From contig PQAN01000043.1 in NCBI GenBank assembly GCA_003105285.1, forward strand, positions 3,555 to 14,599: DNA of 11,045 nt, in the 5' to 3' direction. The notes under the pieces were generated by a model. That model was not told the origin of the DNA. It was given only the letters and a program-made list of their open reading frames with translations, and ran no database searches. Of this stretch, positions 1 to 5,907 are shown one piece after another (position 1 is the stretch's first letter; each line of letters opens with the position of its first letter). Source of the stretch: Methylocystaceae bacterium (GTDB lineage Bacteria > Pseudomonadota > Alphaproteobacteria > Rhizobiales > Beijerinckiaceae). Made by a program: the position numbers and the translations under genes.

Positions 1-128
1 GGCAGATCGGGATTGCCCATGCCGAGATCGATGATGTCGGCGCCGCCGGCGCGGGCTCTCGCCTTCAGGCGGTTGACCTGTTCGAAGACATAGGGCGGCA
101 GGCGCTTTACACGATAGAAATCCGACAT
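1..128 (-). CDS. Class I/II aminotransferase, N-terminal fragment (runs off the window)
   Basis: Only the first 42 codons are inside the window; the gene continues beyond position 1. The start is the ATG read on the minus strand at 128-126. The peptide begins MSDFYRVKRLPPYVFEQ and contains DIIDLGMGNPDLP. This N-terminus is typical of PLP-dependent fold-type I aminotransferases related to alanine transaminase (AlaC) and LL-diaminopimelate aminotransferase, where GMGNPD lies in the substrate-side N-terminal arm. The family transfers amino groups between amino acids and 2-oxo acids in the cytoplasm. The PLP lysine is outside the window, so substrate specificity cannot be judged. The family call is firm from the motif; the exact enzyme is not. 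Confidence 0.8.
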   Translation of the reverse strand, partial: MSDFYRVKRLPPYVFEQVNRLKARARAGGADIIDLGMGNPDL

Positions 129-521
129 TTGCGGCAGTATCCGTTGTTTCGTCGTCTAAGGGCCCCGTCCCGGCGAGAGCCCGGCCCGGCCCGCATCGGA
201 AAGAGGCGTTGTTTCCGCCTATCGCGAAAGGCGGCGAGTTCAAAGCCGAATCGCCCATCGCCCGCCTCAGGCGGATAGATGGGGTCGCGATGCGAGCCTG
301 CTCCCTGGACCGCGAGCCTTTCAGAGCCCCGCCCGGAAATTCAACGGCCTCGCAGTTGTCATTCCCGGCGGGCCGAAGGCCCGACCGGGAATCCAGGAGC
401 AACGACGAGAAATTCTGGCCATTGCGCTGGATTCCCGATCGCTCGCCGAGCGAGCGCCGGGAATGGCGCCCCAGCGGAGAGGCGACCGACCGAATTTCCG
501 GCCGGACTGTTCAGGCTCGCA
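129..521. other. Gene-free interval with a palindromic repeat
   Basis: This 393-nt stretch lies between the start of the aminotransferase gene and the end of the small exported-protein gene. Plus-strand open frames here are Arg/Pro/Ser-rich, typical of chance frames in GC-rich DNA, and none resembles a known protein. Its one clear structure is the composite palindrome at 357-470, listed separately. The aminotransferase promoter should lie just above 128, but I see no convincing -35/-10 pair. Confidence 0.6.
357..470. repeat. Composite palindromic intergenic repeat
   Basis: Two hairpins are nested inside a larger inverted repeat. Hairpin one (361-392) pairs ATTCCCGG-CGGGCC with GGCCCG-A-CCGGGAAT around a GAA loop. 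Hairpin two (431-464) pairs ATTCCCG...CGCTCG with CGAGCG...CGGGAAT. In addition, GGAATCCAG (388-396) is complementary to CTGGATTCC (427-435), and the outer ends CATTCCCGGCG and CGCCGGGAATG are complementary. From memory, elements of the form CATTCCCG...GGAATCCAG...CTGGATTCC...CGGGAATG are scattered through intergenic DNA of many Hyphomicrobiales. The structure is seen directly; the family membership is recalled, not searched. Confidence 0.7.
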
Positions 522-920
522 TCAATCTACGGACATCCCCCTCTGTCGCGTCGCGCGTCCTCGCGCTTCGACCGAGGCGCGCTGTTTCGCCGCACCGCCG
601 TCGGGCGCCCTGACGCGCGCCGCGCGGCTGCGATTGGCGGCCGCCGCGGCGCCGAGTTCCTTCTCCAGCTTCTGGAGCTCGCTCGCGTTCCTCGTCCCGG
701 GCGGCCCGGTCTGGGGCTTCGCGAGGGGAGTATAGTCGAGTTCGGCGGGTCTCGATCGCACCACGAAATCGGCCGCGGGCGGCGGCGTCGACCGAAGATT
801 GGCGCTCTCGAAGAGCTTGCCGATCGCTTCCCCGATCGTCGCCGGGCCGCCGTCCGCGGCGCGAGCCGGCGCGGACAAAGCGACGAAAGCCACCAAGCAG
901 AATGTCGACAGATGTTTCAT
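522..920 (-). CDS. Small exported protein of unknown function (132 aa)
   Basis: The start is ATG at 920-918. The frame stays open upstream to 1133, but that extension is Arg-rich and would bury a clear signal peptide. From this ATG the protein begins MKHLSTFCLVAFVALSAPARA, a typical Sec signal sequence: a short basic N-region, a hydrophobic core, and an Ala-x-Ala site near residue 21. The mature part is Ala/Pro/Arg-rich, with a central DFVVRSRPAELDYTPL segment and a short charged, coiled-coil-like ELQKLEKELGAAAA stretch. No cysteine pair, catalytic motif or membrane segment is visible in the mature region. It is probably periplasmic, with unknown function. It is divergent from phaC. The ribosome-binding site is weak. 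Confidence 0.6.
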   Translation of the reverse strand: MKHLSTFCLVAFVALSAPARAADGGPATIGEAIGKLFESANLRSTPPPAADFVVRSRPAELDYTPLAKPQTGPPGTRNASELQKLEKELGAAAAANRSRAARVRAPDGGAAKQRASVEARGRATRQRGMSVD

Positions 921-1261
921 CGAAACGGCGATTTCTCGGATTTTAAAGGGACGCTCGGCCCCGTCATACGGCGACAATGCGGCTTTGCTATGGGCGACGC
1001 GCCGCCGCCGACGATAAGGATGTGCGGCGTCGCGCTCGAGAAACGATCGGACAGAGTGACGCGGCGCGACGCAGGGCGCATAGTGTAGCAAAAGAGTAGC
1101 GCGCTTTTGGCCGCAAGGAAATCTTTCACGCACGCGGCGCCGCGCCTAAGTAATAGGCGAAGCGTTTTCTCGGGCGAGGACGGTTTTCGGGCGCCGGGCG
1201 AATGCTCTAAGAGAATGGTTGCGAGAGGCCGCGCCGACGGCTGCAGGAAACAGGACAGCTC
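921..1261. other. Divergent intergenic region before phaC
   Basis: This 341-nt gap separates the exported-protein start from the phaC start. It holds the candidate minus-strand promoter at 940-967, a 6-bp inverted repeat (CAAAAG 1089-1094 with CTTTTG 1104-1109), and a short CGCCT/AGGCG repeat near 1146-1162. I see no plus-strand promoter that stands out, although one or more for phaC should lie here. The minus-strand frame continuing through it is strongly Arg-rich and is judged non-coding. Confidence 0.5.
940..967 (-). promoter_or_regulatory. Candidate sigma70-type promoter for the small exported protein
   Basis: Read on the minus strand, ATGACG (967-962) is followed after 16 nt by TAAAAT (945-940). 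These match the TTGACA and TATAAT consensus at 4 and 5 of 6 positions. Transcription would begin about 13 nt before the ATG at 920, giving a very short leader consistent with the absence of a good Shine-Dalgarno sequence. This is a prediction from pattern only. Confidence 0.3.
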
Positions 1262-3502
1262 ATGACCGCAGACCATCGCCTCGAGGCTCGAGCCAAACGG
1301 CGAGCGCCGCAAATCCGCGCGGCGTCCGGGACGCCTGTCGCGTCCGAGGAACGGAAGGAGCCTGAAAGGAAGAAGAGAGCAGCCAATGGCTCCGCTTCCG
1401 CTCCGGCGCCAAAGAGCGGGAAGGCGCCGACAGTCCGCCTCGCCGAGCGCGCCAAAAAGGTCGAGGCGAGCGCGCCGAAGCAACCGCGTCGAGCGGCGAA
1501 GAGCGCCGCGAAAGCGCCTGCCGCGGCTGCGCAGCCCGACGACGGCGCGAGCACGCTGGAGCGCCGGCGCCTCGAGCTCGATGTCGCGGCGGCCGTGCTG
1601 GCGGGCGGCGTCGCCGAGCTCTCCGACGAGCAACGTCGCGAACTCATGCGCAAATTGCAGGCGCTGCCGCAAGTGGCGCGCAAGCCCGCGCAATTGCGGG
1701 AAGCGCCCGTCCCCTCCGTGCGCTTCCGTCCCAGCGCCCATGATTTCGAGATCATCGCCGAAAATCTCGCGCAACTCGTCGACCAGGGCCGCAAGGCGCT
1801 CGCCGCCGCCATAGGCGGCATCGAGCCGGGCGACACCAGAAGCGAATTGGCGAGCAACGTCGCCGACGCCGCCAAGACGCTCGGCGTCGTGGCGGAGCGC
1901 TGGTTCGCGAAGCCCGAGTTCGCGGTCGCCGCTCAGGCCGACCTCGTCTCCGGCCTGACCGACATCTGGAGCCAGACGCTGCGGCGTTTCTCCGGCGAGG
2001 ACGCGCCGCCGATCGTGCCGGCCGATCCGAGCGACAAGCGCTTCGCCGCGCCGGAGTGGCGCGACAATCCGTTTTTCGACTGGCTTCGCCAATCCTACGC
2101 CCTCACCTCGCGCTGGGCCGGCGAAGCCGTCGAGCGGACGGAGGGGCTCGACCCGCAGACGCGCGCCAAGGCGGCCTTCTACACGCGGCTCATCGCCAGC
2201 GCCCTTTCGCCGTCGAATTTCGTGGCGACGAATCCCGAGCTGCTGCGCGCGACGCTCGACGCGCGCGGCGAAAATCTCGTGCGCGGCATGAAGATGCTGG
2301 CCGAGGATCTCTCCGCCGGGCGCGGCATGCTGAAGCTTCGGCAGAGCGACGAGAGCAAGTTCGTGCTCGGCGTCGACATGGCCAATACGCCCGGCAAGGT
2401 GGTGTTCCGCAACGAGGTGATGGAGCTCATCCAATATGCGCCGACGACCGAGACGGTCTTCGCCCGCCCCTTGCTGATCGTCCCGCCCTGGATCAACAAA
2501 TTCTATGTGCTCGACCTCAACGCCGAGAAGAGCTTCGTGCGCTGGGCCGTGTCGAAGGGGCTGACGGTGTTCGTCATCTCCTGGGTCAATCCGGACGAGA
2601 AACAAGCCGAGAAGGGCTTCGACGCCTATATGCGCGAGGGCGTCCTCGCCGCCCTCGACGCGATCGGGCGGGCGACCGGCGAAAATCGCGTCGCGGCGGC
2701 CGGCTATTGCGTCGGCGGCACCATGCTCGCCTCGACGCTCGCCTATATGGCCGAGAAGGGCGACAAGCGCATCGACAGCGTGACGTTTCTCGCGACGCAG
2801 GTCGATTTCACCGACGCGGGCGACATGCAGGTGTTCATCGACGAGGCGCGGCTCGCCGCGCTCGACGAGGCGATGGCCCGCACCGGCTATCTCGAAGGCG
2901 TCAAAATGGCGACGACCTTCAATATGCTGCGCCCCAACGAGCTGTTCTGGACCTATTTCGTCAACAACTACATGAAGGGCGTGGAGCCGGCGGCCTTCGA
3001 TCTCTTGACCTGGAACTCCGACTGCACGCGCATCCCGCGCGCCAACCATTTGTTCTATTTGCGCCAGTGCTACATCGAGAACAATCTGGCGCGCGGGCAG
3101 ATGGTCATCGACGGGGTGCGGCTCAATCTGCGCAAGGTGAAAATCCCGATCTACGAGCTCGCGACGAAGGACGACCATATCGCCCCGGCGCGGTCGGTGT
3201 TCACAGGCGCGAAATTCTTCGGCGGCGAGGTGCGCTATGTGCTCGCCGGAGCGGGCCATATCGCCGGCGTCGTCAATCCGCCGGAGAAGAACAAATATCA
3301 ATATTGGACCGGCGGTCCGCCGACCGGCGCCTATGAGGACTGGGTGAAGACGGCGAAGGAGACCAAGGGCTCCTGGTGGCCGGACTGGCTCGCCTGGATC
3401 ACCGCGCAGGCGCCGAGGAAGATCCCCGCACGCGAACCCGGCGGCGGCAGGCTCGCGCCGCTCTGCGACGCGCCGGGGGAATATGTGCGCGTGAGGGCGT
3501 AA
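1262..3502 (+). CDS. phaC: Class I poly(3-hydroxyalkanoate) synthase with basic N-terminal extension
   Basis: This enzyme polymerises (R)-3-hydroxyacyl-CoA, typically 3-hydroxybutyryl-CoA, into polyester at the surface of cytoplasmic granules, releasing CoA. The lipase-like box is GYCVGG with nucleophile Cys483; the general acid/base residues are Asp638 (in DDHIAP) and His666 (in GAGHIAG). The 155- and 28-residue spacings closely match C319-D480-H508 of the Cupriavidus enzyme. At 746 aa it is about 150 residues longer than typical class I synthases. The excess lies at the N-terminus: residues 1 to about 100 are roughly a quarter Lys/Arg and a quarter Ala, and look disordered. The recognisable family sequence starts near residue 145. 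The start is ATG 1262 with AGGA six nt upstream. No phaA, phaB or phasin gene is adjacent. Confidence 0.95.
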   Translation: MTADHRLEARAKRRAPQIRAASGTPVASEERKEPERKKRAANGSASAPAPKSGKAPTVRLAERAKKVEASAPKQPRRAAKSAAKAPAAAAQPDDGASTLERRRLELDVAAAVLAGGVAELSDEQRRELMRKLQALPQVARKPAQLREAPVPSVRFRPSAHDFEIIAENLAQLVDQGRKALAAAIGGIEPGDTRSELASNVADAAKTLGVVAERWFAKPEFAVAAQADLVSGLTDIWSQTLRRFSGEDAPPIVPADPSDKRFAAPEWRDNPFFDWLRQSYALTSRWAGEAVERTEGLDPQTRAKAAFYTRLIASALSPSNFVATNPELLRATLDARGENLVRGMKMLAEDLSAGRGMLKLRQSDESKFVLGVDMANTPGKVVFRNEVMELIQYAPTTETVFARPLLIVPPWINKFYVLDLNAEKSFVRWAVSKGLTVFVISWVNPDEKQAEKGFDAYMREGVLAALDAIGRATGENRVAAAGYCVGGTMLASTLAYMAEKGDKRIDSVTFLATQVDFTDAGDMQVFIDEARLAALDEAMARTGYLEGVKMATTFNMLRPNELFWTYFVNNYMKGVEPAAFDLLTWNSDCTRIPRANHLFYLRQCYIENNLARGQMVIDGVRLNLRKVKIPIYELATKDDHIAPARSVFTGAKFFGGEVRYVLAGAGHIAGVVNPPEKNKYQYWTGGPPTGAYEDWVKTAKETKGSWWPDWLAWITAQAPRKIPAREPGGGRLAPLCDAPGEYVRVRA

Positions 3503-3511
3503 TCCGCCTTC

Positions 3512-3536
3512 CACCCTCCCACTCCAGGGGCGGGTG
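3512..3536 (+). terminator. Possible phaC transcription terminator (no U-tract)
   Basis: The sequence CACCCTCCC pairs with GGGCGGGTG (8 of 9 pairs) starting 9 nt after the phaC stop codon. There is no following run of T, so it is not a canonical intrinsic terminator. It may only stabilise the mRNA end or assist Rho. Confidence 0.3.
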
Positions 3537-3590
3537 AGGAACGCGCAGCCGAAAACGTCCCGCCGTCTTCCGACGCGGGCGATGAAGGGA

Positions 3591-3665
3591 GTCCGGGACG
3601 CTTCGGCCCCGTTCTTCGGCCGAAAGCGAAAGCAAAACGCGCATCGGGGCCGAATTGTCCCGGAC
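3591..3665. repeat. Long inverted repeat with internal palindrome
   Basis: The left arm 3591-3611 and right arm 3645-3665 are 21 nt each and complementary at 19 of 21 positions. The arms begin with GTCCGGGAC and end with GTCCCGGAC, and each has TTCGGCCCCG or its complement inside. The 33-nt interior contains the perfect palindrome TTCGGCCGAA (3614-3623). The layout suggests a mobile or dispersed palindromic element rather than a terminator, because no T-run follows. It differs in sequence from the repeat at 357-470. Confidence 0.65.
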
Positions 3666-3894
3666 ACGGTCTTTCTCCGCGACGCACCTTTCCCGAAAGC
3701 CGCTGCGCCCCCTGATGGCGGACGGCGCTCTTTCGGACACGACGCCTGACGGCGCCGCTTCTTTCCCATACCGCTCGCGCGATTTGGGCGCGTCGCAAGG
3801 GCGTCTTATGCGCCGCCTCCGGCCGAGGGAACCTTTCCCGTTTCGGTACTCGTTCCCAGCGTGCGGCCTTCGACTTCTACGGCCCAGCCATTTC

Positions 3895-4030
3895 GCGCAT
3901 GACGAGAACTCATGCGCCCTCCACGCATCTGGAGGCGGCCCGGCCGGCGACGCGACGCCCGACGCAAGGTCGAGGGTCGCCGCCTTGCGCTTAACCGTCC
4001 CCGCCGGCGCCGCCGACCCGTGACGGCGCC
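3895..4030. repeat. Cluster of four short perfect hairpins
   Basis: Four hairpins occur in order. At 3895-3917, GCGCATGA pairs with TCATGCGC around 7 nt. At 3918-3935, CCTCCA pairs with TGGAGG around 6 nt and abuts the first directly. At 3963-3989, CGCAAGG pairs with CCTTGCG around 13 nt. At 4006-4030, GGCGCCG pairs with CGGCGCC around 11 nt. All stems are perfect. They may be part of a structured RNA or repeat remnants; strand and function are unknown. Confidence 0.4.
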
Positions 4031-4177
4031 CCTGCAGTCGGCGAGGTGGAGTGAGCATAGGCGAGGTTTTGGGGGCGGGGATAAGTTTCGGCGGGCGGCT
4101 GCGTTGTGATACGGCTTAGCTGTATCAGTTCGAATCTCGGCTTTTGCTGGTCCGAGGCAGGTCTGCTCTCGAGGCGA

Positions 4178-4708
4178 TCAAGTCGATTTCAGACCTTCGA
4201 TGACGATGTCGGCCCGCTGGGCGACACCAATTTTTGGAAGCACCTCGATGACATAATCCAGGGATGTAAAAACGACCAACAGTCTCTCATATTCCTCGAT
4301 CGCCTCCTGCAAACCATGCCGCCGATCGGCATCGTTGGCATAGATCTCGGGCCATGGGGGCGTCATGAACACCCGAGGATTGTAACGCTCCTTGGAATAA
4401 GCCTTTAGAATTGGCTTCCCTGTGGCATGCTCGAGCGCGGCAGCAGCATCGATCAATCCTCGATCAAAGAACACCACGCCCGGCATGCTCTCGGCCCGAT
4501 CCCGATCGCGGAGCGACATTTCTACCGCACGCTCGGCGAATGCAGCGAGATCGACCCAAGGCGCCGCGTGTCCCGAACCGTCGAGTTCTTCCGCAATGAT
4601 GCGGCGACCTGGTTCTTCTATAACCTCATAACCTCGCCGCTTCAGTTCGTTGAGCAGCGTAGATTTGCCGCCGCCGGAGCATCCAGAAATGACGACGAAC
4701 CGATCCAT
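4178..4708 (-). CDS. P-loop ATPase/kinase-like protein, AAA_28 type (176 aa)
   Basis: This is a single-domain P-loop NTPase. The Walker A motif GCSGGGKST spans residues 9-17. EEPGRRI follows at 31-37, a DRG motif in FFDRGLID at about 81-87, and TPPWPEIYANDADRRH near 116-131, a pattern I associate with the AAA_28 family of predicted ATPases that resemble nucleoside or thymidylate kinases. Its substrate is unknown. The start at 4708 is supported by a perfect TAAGGAGG (minus strand, 4720-4713) four nt upstream. A 240-nt sample (4201-4440) is 56% G+C, clearly below samples of 65-73% from phaC and obgE, suggesting horizontal acquisition. It stands alone, convergent with phaC and divergent from rplU, and near-complementary 15-mers flank it (4128-4142, 4766-4780). 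Confidence 0.8.
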   Translation of the reverse strand: MDRFVVISGCSGGGKSTLLNELKRRGYEVIEEPGRRIIAEELDGSGHAAPWVDLAAFAERAVEMSLRDRDRAESMPGVVFFDRGLIDAAAALEHATGKPILKAYSKERYNPRVFMTPPWPEIYANDADRRHGLQEAIEEYERLLVVFTSLDYVIEVLPKIGVAQRADIVIEGLKST

Positions 4709-4807
4709 TCCGCCTCCTTATCATTGAACGGGATTGGCGAACTGAAGAACATATTTTGGGTCGCTAGCCGAAATTCAAACCGAGACACTGCCGCAGACGT
4801 CATATCA

Positions 4808-4835
4808 TTGACAAGACGCCGCCTGTCGGTCTAAA
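4808..4835 (+). promoter_or_regulatory. Candidate sigma70-type promoter upstream of rplU
   Basis: A perfect TTGACA (4808-4813) is followed after 16 nt by TCTAAA (4830-4835), a 4 of 6 match to TATAAT. It would give a leader of about 145 nt before the rplU start and would place the hairpin at 4850-4873 just inside the transcript. It is predicted from sequence alone. Confidence 0.4.
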
Positions 4836-4849
4836 GCTTCCCCGCTTCG

Positions 4850-4873
4850 GCGCGGCGGTTTCGCCGCGCTTTT
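4850..4873 (+). terminator. Intrinsic terminator-like hairpin in the rplU leader
   Basis: GCGCGGCG pairs perfectly with CGCCGCGC around GTTT and is followed by TTTT and further T-rich sequence, so it has terminator form on the plus strand. No plus-strand gene ends just upstream, because the neighbour is the divergent ATPase gene. It therefore lies between the candidate promoter and rplU and may act as an attenuator. Alternatively it is the left-over terminator of a gene displaced from upstream. Confidence 0.6.
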
Positions 4874-4988
4874 CGTTTGTCGCGGCATAACAGTCGGACG
4901 ACGAAACGAAGCAAGACAACGGTCAACTGCCAAAAAGCCGGCCGGCGGGGTCCCCGTCAGAGCCGGGACGAACCATAGGATAAAAAAG

Positions 4989-5300
4989 ATGGTCGCAGTC
5001 ATCAGGACCGGCGGAAAGCAATATAGCGTCTCCGCCGGAGATACGATCACAGTCATGGCGCTGGATGGCGCCGCGGGCGACAAGGTCACGTTCGACGAAG
5101 TGCTGTTTCTCGAGAAGGACGGCGGAACGCAGGTCGGCGCGCCGCTCGTGGCCGGCGCGAGCGTCACCGGCGAGATCGCCGAGCAGGCGCGCAGCCCCAA
5201 GACGCTCTCGTTCAAGAAGCGCCGCCGCCAGAACTCGAAGCGCAAGCGCGGCCATCGTCAGGATCTGACGATCGTCCGCATCACGTCGATCGACGCCTGA
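4989..5300 (+). CDS. rplU: 50S ribosomal protein bL21
   Basis: This structural protein of the large ribosomal subunit contacts 23S rRNA. At 103 aa it has the usual length. The N-terminus MVAVIRTGGKQY is the family signature, and the C-terminal half contains FKKRRRQNSKRKRGHRQ, the conserved basic rRNA-binding segment, ending TIVRITSIDA. The start is ATG 4989 with TAGGA ending eight nt upstream. The leader carries the terminator-like hairpin at 4850-4873 and a second possible stem pairing TTCGTTTGTCG (4872-4882) with CGACGAAACGAA (4901-4912, one bulge), which is reasonable for ribosomal protein autoregulation. It precedes rpmA in the usual bacterial order. Confidence 0.97.
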   Translation: MVAVIRTGGKQYSVSAGDTITVMALDGAAGDKVTFDEVLFLEKDGGTQVGAPLVAGASVTGEIAEQARSPKTLSFKKRRRQNSKRKRGHRQDLTIVRITSIDA

Positions 5301-5363
5301 CGCGCAAAGCGCTCTCCGAGCCGTGGAAAACGCCTTCGGATTGCGTTATAGACATTCAACGAC

Positions 5364-5383
5364 GCGCGCCTCGATAGGCGCGC
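5364..5383. promoter_or_regulatory. Perfect 8-bp hairpin in the rplU-rpmA gap
   Basis: GCGCGCCT pairs with AGGCGCGC around CGAT in the 145-nt gap between rplU and rpmA. No T-run follows, so it is not an intrinsic terminator. It could be a processing or translational control element in a shared transcript. The gap is longer than usual within this operon and might also hold a promoter. Confidence 0.35.
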
Positions 5384-5445
5384 CATGGATTTCTCGGGCG
5401 GCGCTGAGCGCGTAGCCTACAGACGGTGAATTCGGAGCAGGGACA

Positions 5446-5712
5446 ATGGCTCACAAGAAAGCAGGCGGTTCGTCGCGCAACGGCCGCGACTCGGACGGTC
5501 GCCGCCTCGGCGTGAAGAAATTCGGCGGCGAGTCGGTCGTCGGCGGCAATATCATCGTGCGCCAGCGCGGCACCAAATGGCATCCCGGCCGCAATGTCGG
5601 GATCGGCAAGGACCATACTTTGTTCGCGCTCATCGACGGCACGGTCCAATTCAAATCGAGCAGGGGGCGCTCCACGGTATCCGTGGCGCCGCTGGCTACG
5701 GCCGCCGAATAG
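5446..5712 (+). CDS. rpmA: 50S ribosomal protein bL27
   Basis: This large-subunit protein has an N-terminal tail that reaches towards the peptidyl transferase centre. The 88-aa product begins MAHKKAGGSSRNGRDSDGRR and continues LGVKKFGG, then IIVRQRGTKWHPGRNVGIGKDHTLFA split across residues of about 36-62, all classic bL27 signatures. The N-terminus lacks the Firmicutes-type pre-sequence that needs cleavage. The start is ATG 5446 with GGAG eight nt upstream. It follows rplU and precedes an acetyltransferase and obgE, the usual alphaproteobacterial arrangement. The stop codon lies at the base of a terminator-like hairpin. Confidence 0.97.
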   Translation: MAHKKAGGSSRNGRDSDGRRLGVKKFGGESVVGGNIIVRQRGTKWHPGRNVGIGKDHTLFALIDGTVQFKSSRGRSTVSVAPLATAAE

Positions 5713-5763
5713 GCGGAGGATCGACGAAGACCCTCCGCCGGCGTTCTACCCCCGGCGGATTTT
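5712..5763 (+). terminator. Two overlapping, mutually exclusive hairpins after rpmA
   Basis: Hairpin A pairs GGCGGAGG (5712-5719, overlapping the stop codon) with CCTCCGCC (5732-5739). Hairpin B pairs CCGCCGG (5735-5741) with CCGGCGG (5752-5758) and is followed by ATTTT. They share 5735-5739, so only one can form at a time. B has terminator form and A would compete with it. Confidence 0.5.
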
Positions 5764-5836
5764 GGTCTTCGCGCCATGCTCTCAGAGCGGCAGCGCTCGA
5801 GGCGAAAAATCCGGAAAAAGGCCTCAAAGGGCCGAT

Positions 5837-5873
5837 AGGGGGAGCGGGACGCCGCTTCCCCTTCGTCTTTTTT
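5837..5873 (+). terminator. Strong intrinsic terminator between rpmA and the acetyltransferase gene
   Basis: AGGGGGAGCG (5837-5846) pairs with CGCTTCCCCT (5853-5862), ten pairs including one G-U, around a 6-nt loop. It is followed by TCGTC and six T. This is the most convincing terminator in the window. It should end most rplU-rpmA transcripts and implies that the acetyltransferase gene and obgE rely on partial read-through or their own promoter. Confidence 0.75.
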
Positions 5874-5897
5874 GGGACGAATTTGCCGCGTCCCCAT

Positions 5898-5901
5898 GGA
5901 G
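5898..5901 (+). promoter_or_regulatory. Shine-Dalgarno sequence deciding the acetyltransferase start
   Basis: GGAG lies six nt before ATG 5908. An in-frame ATG at 5896 has only a distant GGGA (18 nt upstream), and a TTG at 5872 lies within the terminator T-run. ATG 5908 is therefore preferred. Confidence 0.5.
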
Positions 5902-5907
5902 CGCCTC

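Larger units (their letters stand above)
3503..4177. other. Long gene-free interval rich in inverted repeats
   Basis: This 675-nt stretch lies between phaC and the 3' end of the convergent ATPase gene. Open frames in it are Arg/Ala/Pro-rich, lack plausible start sites and resemble nothing I know. It contains a post-phaC hairpin (3512-3536), a 21-bp-arm inverted repeat (3591-3665), a run of hairpins (3895-4030) and a 21-nt near-palindrome (4107-4127, TGATACGGC/GCTGTATCA around TTA, one G-U pair). Base composition drops from about 4100 onward, marking the edge of the ATPase segment. It could hold an RNA gene or only repeat debris. Confidence 0.5.

Noticed and set aside
279..1088. A 269-codon plus-strand open frame upstream of phaC
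   Set aside because: It is Arg-rich, runs through the palindromic repeat and antisense to the signal-peptide gene, and has no recognisable motif.
917..3769. A 950-codon minus-strand open frame across phaC
   Set aside because: It is the antisense shadow of phaC, Arg/His/Gly-rich without family motifs, and the plus-strand gene has full catalytic residues and a good ribosome-binding site.
3828..3858. GGAAC...CGTT pair resembling an alphaproteobacterial EcfG general-stress promoter
   Set aside because: The spacing is 18 nt rather than the usual 16-17, the site is part of a GGGAAC/GTTCCC inverted repeat, and no gene follows on either strand in a sensible position.
3331..4058. Minus-strand and plus-strand open frames between phaC and the ATPase gene
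   Set aside because: Composition is dominated by Arg, Ala, Pro and Ser, several frames overlap the 21-bp inverted repeat, and none has a credible start.
4107..4150. tRNA-like remnant (GTTCGAATC resembling a T-loop)
   Set aside because: The bases on either side do not form a T-stem, and no acceptor, D- or anticodon arm can be traced, so it is kept only as a comment on the ATPase flank.
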